Shown: positions 1 through 10,906 of the stretch, one piece after another
Numbering within the stretch: position 1 is the first letter of the stretch
How the letters are laid out: every line of letters begins with the position of its first letter
NCBI RefSeq assembly: GCF_025149945.1
Contig: NZ_JALXVH010000033.1
Span: 1-29,594, forward strand
Origin: Kocuria sp. p3-SID1428
Lineage (GTDB): Bacteria; Actinomycetota; Actinomycetes; Actinomycetales; Micrococcaceae
Direction: 5' to 3'
Length of the DNA stretch: 29,594 nucleotides
Notes under the pieces: model-generated
Seen by the model: the letters and a program-made list of their open reading frames with translations, nothing else
What the model was told of the DNA's origin: nothing
Databases searched by the model: none
Translations under genes and position numbers: made by a program

Positions 1-381
1 GGGAGCCCGTCACCGGCGACGCGATTCCCGCTCCCTGGGCATAGCGATCCATCCACAACGAGATTCCACAGAAGGGCCTCCGAGGGCAGGGGGGAGGGGG
101 TCCACCCCGGCCGGAATCCCGCTCCCTGGGCATAGCGGTATCCCCCCGAGCAGGAGGGGTTTCCTCAGGCCCAGTAGGGCGTGTCTGGCCGGGTGATCGC
201 CGGAGCTGGGCGCTGCCCGGTTGGGGTGGCGCATCGGTTCCTCATGGCGGCGACGAGCCGGCTAGTTCGTGCCCACATTCTGCCCACACCTGCCCCCGAT
301 TCGGGGTGATCTAGGGGGGTGCTGGGAGACTCAGAGCCGCATGATTCCGGGGGTTCACTCTCCCAACCTGCGGTGTTGCGA
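1..381. other. Left-edge region without a convincing gene
   Basis: No open frame here has a ribosome binding site, conserved motif or recognisable product. The only sizeable frame, a 74-codon minus-strand one near 10-234, is rich in Pro, Arg and Gly and looks like GC-rich noise. The stretch does hold a duplicated 21-nt sequence (26-46 and 117-137) and one copy of a 15-nt repeat (273-287). It runs into a tRNA-like 3' end at 382-404, so it may be the end of an integrated element or its scar. That reading is an inference. Confidence 0.4.
26..137. repeat. Direct repeat of 21 nt, two copies 91 nt apart
   Basis: The sequence that begins TCCCGCTCCCTGGGCATAGC occurs at 26-46 and again, identically, at 117-137. 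Similarity extends a few bases to the left with one mismatch. The copies lie in non-coding sequence and are not simple low-complexity repeats. Their function is unknown. They could be part of an intergenic repeat family or protein-binding sites of a mobile element. Confidence 0.7.
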
Positions 382-404
382 GGGTTCGAGTCCCACCTTG
401 GGCA
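382..404 (+). other. tRNA 3'-end fragment, candidate attachment (att) core
   Basis: The sequence reads as a T-loop (TTCGAGT, 386-392) and an acceptor 3' strand (CTTGGGC plus discriminator A, 398-404). The 3' T-stem strand CCCAC would pair with GTGGG, but the genome has GAGGG, so identity to a tRNA fails about where the T-stem begins. No matching D-arm, anticodon arm or 5' acceptor strand (GCCCAAG expected) is found upstream. This is therefore not a complete tRNA. The acceptor and discriminator resemble class II (leucine) tRNAs. A strong terminator follows at once, as it does for real tRNA genes. The best reading is a partial tRNA copy left by site-specific integration; a chance match is possible. 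Confidence 0.45.
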
Positions 405-409
405 CTCTC

Positions 410-460
410 GGCCTGAGCCGCGATCTCATCGACAGACGAGGTCGCGGCTCAGGCCTTCTT
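410..460 (+). terminator. Rho-independent terminator after the tRNA-like fragment
   Basis: An 18-bp stem with one G-T wobble (410-427 pairing with 438-455) and a 10-nt loop is followed by a T-rich tract (TTCTTCACTTCTC). It starts 6 nt after the tRNA-like 3' end, on the same strand, so it probably was or is that tRNA's terminator. Confidence 0.75.
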
Positions 461-502
461 CACTTCTCTGTCCACATTCTGCCCACGTCGTGCCTGCACC
501 CG

Positions 503-561
503 CCGAGATCCCGCTTCCGTGCGCGTTTCAGCGGATTCAGCGCACGGAAGCCCGATCTCGG
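503..561. repeat. Long imperfect inverted repeat
   Basis: Arms 503-523 and 541-561 are complementary over 21 nt except for two positions, around a 17-nt spacer. A further copy of CGGGATCTCGG lies at 581-591 and pairs perfectly with the outer end of the left arm. There is no T-tract after it. It could be a structured intergenic repeat or a remnant of a small palindromic element. Confidence 0.6.
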
Positions 562-658
562 CAAGGCGGCTGCACGCAGACGGGATCTCGGCGCGTCGAT
601 GCGCGAACGGGCTCAGCTGTCGCTCAGCACGGCCTGGTCGGTCCTCCGTCGTGCAGAT

Positions 659-700
659 GACACCAGCCCCCGGATCCGCGGGGATCCGGGGGCTGGTGTC
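659..700 (-). terminator. Perfect 19-bp hairpin downstream of pyk
   Basis: Arms 659-677 and 682-700 are perfectly complementary with a 4-nt loop. The hairpin lies 27 nt past the pyk stop codon. No U-run follows on the minus strand, which is common for terminators in high-GC actinobacteria. A second short palindrome (GGCGCTGATCAGCGCT) sits at 701-716 between the stop codon and the hairpin. Confidence 0.65.
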
Positions 701-727
701 AGCGCTGATCAGCGCCGGGCGGGAGGC

Positions 728-2206
728 TCAGCCCTTCCAGGGGCCGATACGCTCGTGGCGCTCCTTGGCCTCCTCGGCCGTGGCGCCGGAGTCCTTCGCG
801 TCGCCGACGCGGTGCACCTTGACCAGGTTGGTCGAACCGGCAACGCCTGGGGGCGAGCCGGCGCAGATGACCACCAGGTCCTCCGGCGAAGCCAGATCAT
901 GCGACTGGAGGTAGAGGTCCACCAGGCGGGTCATCTCGTCGGTGTGGTCGACCTGATCGCTGAGGATCGGCTGGACGCCCCACAGCAGCGAGCAGAACGC
1001 CACGACGTTGGGGTCCGGGGTGAAGGCCAGGATCGGCTGCTGCGGGCGCAGACGGCACAGGCGGCGGGCCGTGTCACCGGACTGCGTGAACGTGGTGAGG
1101 TACTGGACGTCCAGCTGACGGGCCATGGTGACGGCCGCGCGGGTGATCGCACCGCCGCGGGTGCGCGGCTCCGTGACCATCTGGCCGATGCGCTCCCAGC
1201 CCTGGCGCTCGGTGGCCAGGATGATGCGCGACATGGTCTGCAGCGCCTCGATCGGGTAGGCGCCGATCGAGGTCTCGCCGGAGAGCATGACCGCATCCGC
1301 GCCGTCGAGCACGGCATTGGCGCAGTCCGAGGCCTCGGCGCGCGTGGGGCGCGGGTTCTCCATCATGGTCTCGAGGACCTGGGTGGCCACGATGACCGGT
1401 TTGGCCCAGCGGCGCGCCAGCTCGATCGCGCGCTTCTGCACGACCGGGACCTCCTCCAGCGGCAGCTCGACGCCGAGATCGCCGCGAGCGACCATGATGC
1501 CGTCGAAGCTGTCGATGATCTCGTGGAGGTTCTCCACGGCCTGCGGCTTCTCGATCTTGGCGATGACGGGGACGCGGCGGCCCTCCTCTTCCATGATCTC
1601 GTGCACGCGGGTGATGTCGTCGCCGGTGCGCACGAACGACAGCGCAACGAGGTCGCAGCCCGTGTTCAGGGCCCAGCGCAGGTCCACCTCGTCCTTGTCC
1701 GACAGGGCGGGGACGTTGACCGCCACGCCGGGCAGGTTGATGCCCTTGTTGTTCGAGACCTTGCCGGGCACCTCCACGACGGTGGTGACGTCGGTGTCGG
1801 TGACCTCGGTGGCCCTCAGGGCGACCTTGCCGTCGTCGATCAGCAGCTGATCGCCGGGCGCCACGTCCTGGGGCAGGCCCTTGAAGGTGGTGGAGCAGCG
1901 GCTGCGATCGCCTTCGATGTCCTCGACGGTGATGGTGAAGACATCGCCCACGGCGAGCTCGTGGGGGCCGTCGCCGAAGCGGCCGAGGCGGATCTTGGGA
2001 CCCTGCAGGTCCGCCATGATCGCGACGGTCTGGCCGAGGTCCTCGGAGGCCCGACGCAGGTTCTGGTACGAGGCCAGGTGCGTGTCGTGGGTGTCATGGC
2101 TCATGTTCAGGCGGGCGACGTTCAGCCCTGCCTGGATGGCCTCGGTGATCTTCTCGTAGGAGCTGATGGCCGGACCGATGGTGGCCACGATCTTCGCTCT
2201 GCGCAA
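728..2206 (-). CDS. pyk: Pyruvate kinase
   Basis: Cytosolic enzyme of the last glycolytic step, phosphoenolpyruvate + ADP to pyruvate + ATP. The 492-residue length is normal. Visible landmarks are the N-terminal KIVATIGP strand, Arg32 and Asn34 (ARLNMSH), a B domain at about 71-166, AKIEKPQA with catalytic Lys217 and metal ligand Glu219, and ARGDLGVE with metal ligand Asp243. Lys71 in QGPKIR sits where K+-dependent muscle enzymes have Glu, so I infer a K+-independent enzyme. The start is a TTG at 2204-2206 with a good AGGAGGAAG site just upstream. Conserved sequence begins at residue 2, and no ATG or GTG fits better. Open frame continues upstream but is not conserved. It follows gltBD on the same strand after a 338-nt gap, so it probably has its own promoter. 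Confidence 0.97.
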   Translation of the reverse strand: MRRAKIVATIGPAISSYEKITEAIQAGLNVARLNMSHDTHDTHLASYQNLRRASEDLGQTVAIMADLQGPKIRLGRFGDGPHELAVGDVFTITVEDIEGDRSRCSTTFKGLPQDVAPGDQLLIDDGKVALRATEVTDTDVTTVVEVPGKVSNNKGINLPGVAVNVPALSDKDEVDLRWALNTGCDLVALSFVRTGDDITRVHEIMEEEGRRVPVIAKIEKPQAVENLHEIIDSFDGIMVARGDLGVELPLEEVPVVQKRAIELARRWAKPVIVATQVLETMMENPRPTRAEASDCANAVLDGADAVMLSGETSIGAYPIEALQTMSRIILATERQGWERIGQMVTEPRTRGGAITRAAVTMARQLDVQYLTTFTQSGDTARRLCRLRPQQPILAFTPDPNVVAFCSLLWGVQPILSDQVDHTDEMTRLVDLYLQSHDLASPEDLVVICAGSPPGVAGSTNLVKVHRVGDAKDSGATAEEAKERHERIGPWKG

Positions 2207-2544
2207 GGCACTTCCTCCTGCTCGATGTCGGAACAGGCAGACGATCGCGCAGGCCCCCGAAGCTGCGAGGGAGGAATCCTGCGCGGCAGCTCTGCCGGGG
2301 TCATGCTCGCAGGCCCGGGGGCCCGCTTCCATCCCCCACCATACTCGCCCTGCAGGTGATCGGTCGGAGATGGGCGAATCCAAACGAGCGCTGAGGGCGA
2401 ACACCGAGATTCTCGTCACGTGCGGCGCCGGCGGGCACCGATCTCCGCCGTGCACGGGCGGGGCCCCTCGACCCGCGCACGACGGCCCAGTGCCCCGGAT
2501 CGCCTGCCCCGGATGATCGAACCCGGGGCAGGAAGCAAGGGCCT
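2207..2544 (-). promoter_or_regulatory. gltD-pyk intergenic region with probable pyk promoter
   Basis: This 338-nt gap has no supportable gene. On the minus strand, TATGGT (2338-2343) is a plausible -10 of the TAnnnT type, about 130 nt before the pyk start. No convincing -35 hexamer is seen. The gltD-proximal end holds a terminator-like hairpin (2505-2530). The long leader could hold control elements, but I recognise none. Confidence 0.35.
2505..2530 (-). terminator. Hairpin downstream of gltD
   Basis: An 8-bp stem (TGCCCCGG at 2505-2512 pairing with CCGGGGCA at 2523-2530) with a 10-nt loop starts 14 nt after the gltD stop codon. There is no U-run. It is a candidate terminator for the gltB-gltD transcript. 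Confidence 0.4.
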
Positions 2545-4000
2545 TCAGCGCAGGTCGATCGCCCGCGTGCTGGGGCGCACGGGCTCTGGCAGCCGGGTGC
2601 TGCCGGTGAGGTGCTTCTCGACCTCGGCGGCACAGGCGCGGCCCTCGGCGATCGCCCACACCACCAGCGAGGCGCCGCGGCCGGCATCCCCGCAGGCGAA
2701 GACGCCGCGCACCGAGGTCATGTAGCGATCGTCCCGGGCGACGGTGCCGCGAGGCTCGCGCCCGACCTGCAGCTGCGAGGTCAGATCCTCCGACTCGTTT
2801 CCCGTGAATCCCAGCGCCAGCAGCACCAGATCCGCCGGGATCTCGCGCTCGGTGCCGGCCTTGGGGACGCGGCTGCCGTCGGGCAGGTACTCGGTCTCGG
2901 CCAGGCGCAGAGCCTGCACCCGGCCGTGCGCACCGGCGATCAGCTCGACGGTCGAGGACAGGTAGACCCGATCCACGCCCTCCTCGTGCGAGGACGAGAC
3001 GTCGAGCACCTTGGGGGTCATGGGCCACGGCTCGGAGTCCGGGCGCGTCGCCGGCGGCTCGAAGCCGATCGCGATGTTGGTCACCGAGGCAGCACCCTGG
3101 CGGTTGGCGGTGCCGATGCAGTCGGAGCCGGTGTCGCCGCCGCCCAGCACCACCACGTGCTTGCCCTCGGCGCGGATCTGATCCGGCACCTCGTCGCCGG
3201 CGATGACGCGGTTGGACTGCGTGAGGTACTCCATGGCCTGGTGCACCCCGTCCAGCTCCCGGCCGGGAACGGACAGCTCCCGGGGCTCGAGTGAGCCGGT
3301 GGCCACGATCACGGCGTCGTAGCGGCGACGCAGCTGATCCCAGGTGATGTCCCGGCCGATCTCCACTCCGGTGCGGAAGCGAGTTCCCTCCTGCCTCATG
3401 ACCTCGAGGCGGCGCTCCAGCACGTGCTTCTCGAGCTTGAAGTCCGGGATGCCGTACCGCAGCAGCCCGCCGATGCGGTCGTCGCGCTCGAAGACCGCGA
3501 CCGTGAAACCGGCCTGCGTGAGCTGCTGGGCTGCGGCCAGACCGGACGGGCCCGAGCCGACGACGGCCACGGTCTGCCCGACCAGGCGGTCCGGGATGAA
3601 CGGCTCGAGCAGGCCGTCCTCGAGGGCCTTCTCCCCGATCTCGTACTCGATCTGCTTGATCGTCACGGCCGGCTGATTGATGCCCAGCACGCAGGCAGAC
3701 TCGCACGGGGCCGGGCACACCCGCCCGGTCAGCTCCGGGAAGTTGTTGGTCGCGTGCATGCGGGCCACGGCCTCGCGGTCACGACCGCGCCAGGTGAGGT
3801 CGTTCCACTCCGGGATCAGGTTGCCCAGCGGGCAGCCCTGGTGGCAGAACGGGATGCCGCAGTCCATGCAGCGCCCTGCCTGGTCGTGGATCACGGAAGC
3901 GTCCTGCCGGGTCTGGACCTCGGCGAAGTCCATGATGCGCACCGGCACCGGCCGCTTGGGCCGGTCCACGCGCTCGGTCGTCTTGAGGAATCCACGGGGA

Positions 4001-4008
<8 letters not shown>
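2545..4008 (-). CDS. gltD: Glutamate synthase (NADPH) small subunit
   Basis: FAD- and Fe-S-containing beta subunit of GOGAT. It takes electrons from NADPH and passes them to GltB, which makes glutamate from glutamine and 2-oxoglutarate. The protein is 487 residues. Two N-terminal cysteine groups for the [4Fe-4S] clusters are visible (Cys47, 50, 55, 59 and Cys98, 102, 106). An FAD-binding GSGPSG follows at 151-156, and a nucleotide-binding GGGDTGSD at 289-296. The start is GTG at 4006-4008, overlapping the gltB stop by 8 nt, with GGAGG about 10 nt upstream inside gltB. That implies translational coupling and equal subunit supply. An ATG further upstream in the same frame would add residues overlapping gltB that look unlike the family. 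Confidence 0.95.
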
Positions 4009-8719
<4,711 letters not shown>

Positions 8720-8826
8720 GGGGTTCTCCTCACCTGATGGCTGCGGCTCAGCACCGCTGCAGCGACGCGCTACCCCGACGGCAGCAGCCGGGCCGCGTCA
8801 GCGGCCTGCACGCTGATGCGGCGACG

Positions 8827-8870
8827 AGAATACTTCGGCGGTGTTTCCTGCCTGTTTCATGTCGCGTCAC
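8827..8870 (-). promoter_or_regulatory. Candidate promoter and GlnR-like motif upstream of gltB
   Basis: On the minus strand GTGAC (8866-8870), GAAAC (8854-8858) and GAAAC (8843-8847) occur in series with spacers of 7 and 6 nt. A -10-like TATTCT follows at 8827-8832. Actinobacterial GlnR sites are built from gTnAC and GaAAC half sites 6 nt apart, so one spacing is off by one. The context (nitrogen assimilation gene) is right, but the match is imperfect and no -35 is clear. Confidence 0.3.
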
Positions 8871-8919
8871 AGGACATCGGCTGAGCCTCAGCCCCCGTGC
8901 CGAGGCACAGCCGTCCCGC

Positions 8920-9891
8920 TCAGCCACTCGTGGCGGCGCGGGAAGGATCCGTGTCCCGGGTCTCGACGAAGGCCTGCAGCCGGACATCGGCGGCGCTGTC
9001 GGAGCCCGGCACCGGGGACGCGGACCCGACAGCGGCAGGAGCCGCGATGGAGCCGACGACGACGGACTTGCGCCGGGTCAGCCACGCGAACAGCAGCAGG
9101 CCCACTGCGATCAGAGCGGCTGCGGTGAAGACGTGGATGCGGATGCCCAGCAGCATGGCCGAGGGATCGATGCGCAGGAAGAGCTCGATCAGCATGCGCC
9201 CGGTGCCGTACCAGATCAGGTACAGCGCCATCGAGCGGCCGCCGTCGACGCGATGGGCGGTGGCGCGGCTGCGTCCCAGCCAGATGATCAGGCCCGCACC
9301 CAGCAGGTTCCACAGCGACTCGTACAGGAACGTGGGGTGGAACAGCGTGTCGGCAGGCAGTCCCTCCGGGAAGTTGCCCGAGGTGGGCGAGATCTCCAGG
9401 CCCCACGGCAGGGTGGTGGGGCGCCCGAAGAGCTCCTGGTTGAACCAGTTGCCCCAGCGGCCCAGGGCCTGGGCCACGAGCAGCGCCGGTGCCACGCAGT
9501 CGGCGAACAGGGCATAGGACGTCCCGCGCAGCCGGCACACGATCCACACGGCCAGCGCGCCGAAGGCCACGCCGCCCATGATCCCCAGCCCGCCCTTCCA
9601 CAGCTGCGGGATCTCGATCAGGCCCTGGGCGGAGCCGAAGTAGTACGACGGATCCGTGATGAGCACGTGGTACAGCCGAGCCCCGATGATGCCCAGCGGG
9701 ATGGCCAGAAGCGCCGCATCCATGACGAAGTCGCCGTCCTGGCCGCGGGCCTCCATGCGCCGGCTCGTGAGCGCGATCGCCGCCGCCATCCCGAGCAGGA
9801 TGCACAGGGCGTAGGCGTGGACCTCGAAGGGCCCGAACGAGAACCCGCTCCAGCTCGGCGAGGGGATCGACAGCGTGGGCGAGACGAGCAT
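8920..9891 (-). CDS. lgt: Prolipoprotein diacylglyceryl transferase
   Basis: Integral membrane enzyme that moves diacylglycerol from phosphatidylglycerol onto the lipobox cysteine of secreted prolipoproteins. It is 323 residues with about seven hydrophobic segments. The signature GRWGNWFNQELFG with its Arg, Asn and Glu is intact, and the C-terminal WYGTGRMLIELF arginine motif is present. The His of the E. coli HGG motif is Met here (GIMGG); loss of that His is also known in actinobacterial enzymes. The last 45 or so residues form a polar, Ala/Ser-rich cytosolic tail. The ATG at 9889-9891 has AGGAAGG upstream. It lies 82 nt after trpA, the usual actinobacterial position. Client lipoproteins in this window are the ABC binding protein and CtaC. 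A weak hairpin (8879-8893) lies downstream. Confidence 0.96.
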   Translation of the reverse strand: MLVSPTLSIPSPSWSGFSFGPFEVHAYALCILLGMAAAIALTSRRMEARGQDGDFVMDAALLAIPLGIIGARLYHVLITDPSYYFGSAQGLIEIPQLWKGGLGIMGGVAFGALAVWIVCRLRGTSYALFADCVAPALLVAQALGRWGNWFNQELFGRPTTLPWGLEISPTSGNFPEGLPADTLFHPTFLYESLWNLLGAGLIIWLGRSRATAHRVDGGRSMALYLIWYGTGRMLIELFLRIDPSAMLLGIRIHVFTAAALIAVGLLLFAWLTRRKSVVVGSIAAPAAVGSASPVPGSDSAADVRLQAFVETRDTDPSRAATSG

Positions 9892-9940
9892 GGGGGCCTT
9901 CCTGCTGCAGGTGCGCTCGGGAGGGGGTGGGAGGTGAGCC

Positions 9941-9965
9941 GGTGCGGGTGCTGTGCACCCGCACC
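9941..9965 (-). terminator. Hairpin between trpA and lgt
   Basis: A perfect 11-bp stem (9941-9951 with 9955-9965) and 3-nt loop start 8 nt after the trpA stop. No U-run follows. It may end or attenuate the trp transcript, or stabilise the mRNA 3' end, before lgt. Confidence 0.5.
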
Positions 9966-9973
9966 GGGAGGGA

Positions 9974-10906
9974 TCAGCTGCGGCCGGCGAGCTCGGCGGC
10001 CAGACGTCCGACGGCCTCGGCGCCGCCGTCGCGCAGGGCCTTCACGAGCGCGGTGCCCACGATCACGCCGTCGGCGTAGGCGCCGATCTCCTCGACATGC
10101 TCGCGGCGCGACACGCCCAGCCCGACGCACACGTTCTGCGCGCCTGCCGCACGGGCTCGCCGCACGACGTCCTGGGCGGCGTCCGAGACCGAGTCCCGGG
10201 CGCCGGTGACTCCCATGACGGACACGGCGTACACGAATCCGGACGCCGCCCGGGCCGTCATCTCCATGCGCTCGCGCGTGCTGGACGGGGCGACCAGGAA
10301 GATCCGGTCCAGCCCGTGGGCCGTGGAGGCCTCGAACCACTCCTGGGCCTCGTCCGGGATCAGGTCCGGGGTCACGATCCCCGAGCCGCCGGCGGCTGCC
10401 AGATCGGCGGCGAAGCGGTCCACGCCGTGCTGCATGACCAGGTTCCAGTAGGTCATCACGACGGCGACGGCGTCCGTTCGCTCGGTGATCGCCTGCACGA
10501 CGCGGAAGGCGTCCTCGGTGCTGACCCCGCGGGCGAGGGCCTGCGTGGTGGCCGCCTGGATGACCTCGCCGTCCATGACGGGGTCCGAGTACGGCAGGCC
10601 GACCTCGACGACATCTGCTCCGCCGCGGCCCAGGGCGACGGCGGCCTCGATGGACTCCTCGACGCTCGGGTAGCCGGCGGGCAGGTAGCCGATCAGCGCG
10701 GGCCGGCCCTCCGAGCGGCACTGCTCGATGCGCGCGGCCAGCCGCGAGTCGGGATCCTGAGCCAGACCCTCGGGGAGGAGCCGCTCGATCAGCGACCCGG
10801 GTCCGGACAGGCGCTCGGCCTGCACGGCAGCCTGAGGTGCCCCGGTCTGCTCGGTGACTGCTGCCTCGCCCGGGCGCTGGGACCCGGTGCTGCTGGTCTG
10901 GCTCAC
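9974..10906 (-). CDS. trpA: Tryptophan synthase alpha chain
   Basis: Cleaves indole-3-glycerol phosphate to indole and glyceraldehyde 3-phosphate; indole is channelled to TrpB. Catalytic Glu101 and Asp112 are visible in [14 protein letters not shown], and the TIM-barrel phosphate loop is recognisable near the C-terminus ([11 protein letters not shown]). At 310 residues it is about 40 longer than usual because of an N-terminal, low-homology extension ahead of [11 protein letters not shown] chose the GTG at 10904-10906, which overlaps the trpCB stop as GTGA and has AGGGGGAG at good spacing. An in-frame GTG at codon 18 is the alternative and would give about 293 residues. Overlap implies translational coupling to the TrpC-TrpB fusion. 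Confidence 0.95.
   Translation of the reverse strand: MSQTSSTGSQRPGEAAVTEQTGAPQAAVQAERLSGPGSLIERLLPEGLAQDPDSRLAARIEQCRSEGRPALIGYLPAGYPSVEESIEAAVALGRGGADVVEVGLPYSDPVMDGEVIQAATTQALARGVSTEDAFRVVQAITERTDAVAVVMTYWNLVMQHGVDRFAADLAAAGGSGIVTPDLIPDEAQEWFEASTAHGLDRIFLVAPSSTRERMEMTARAASGFVYAVSVMGVTGARDSVSDAAQDVVRRARAAGAQNVCVGLGVSRREHVEEIGAYADGVIVGTALVKALRDGGAEAVGRLAAELAGRS

Larger units (their letters stand above)
273..486. repeat. 15-nt direct repeat flanking the tRNA-like fragment
   Basis: CCACATTCTGCCCAC is found at 273-287 and at 472-486, on either side of the tRNA-like 3' end (382-404). Each copy contains or adjoins TGCCCAC units. Repeated short motifs on both sides of a core are what arm-type binding sites of a tyrosine integrase look like. 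No integrase gene is in the window, so this is only a suggestion. Confidence 0.45.

Noticed and set aside
10..234. 74-codon minus-strand open frame at the left edge
   Set aside because: Low complexity, no ribosome binding site, and it contains both copies of the non-coding 21-nt repeat in different frames.
319..404. A complete class II tRNA of about 86 nt
   Set aside because: The outer acceptor pairs partly match, but the inner acceptor and T-stem have mismatches and no D-arm or anticodon arm folds. Only the 3' end is tRNA-like.
8737..10209. 490-codon plus-strand open frame across lgt and the lgt-trpA gap
   Set aside because: It crosses gene boundaries antisense to lgt and has no conserved features.
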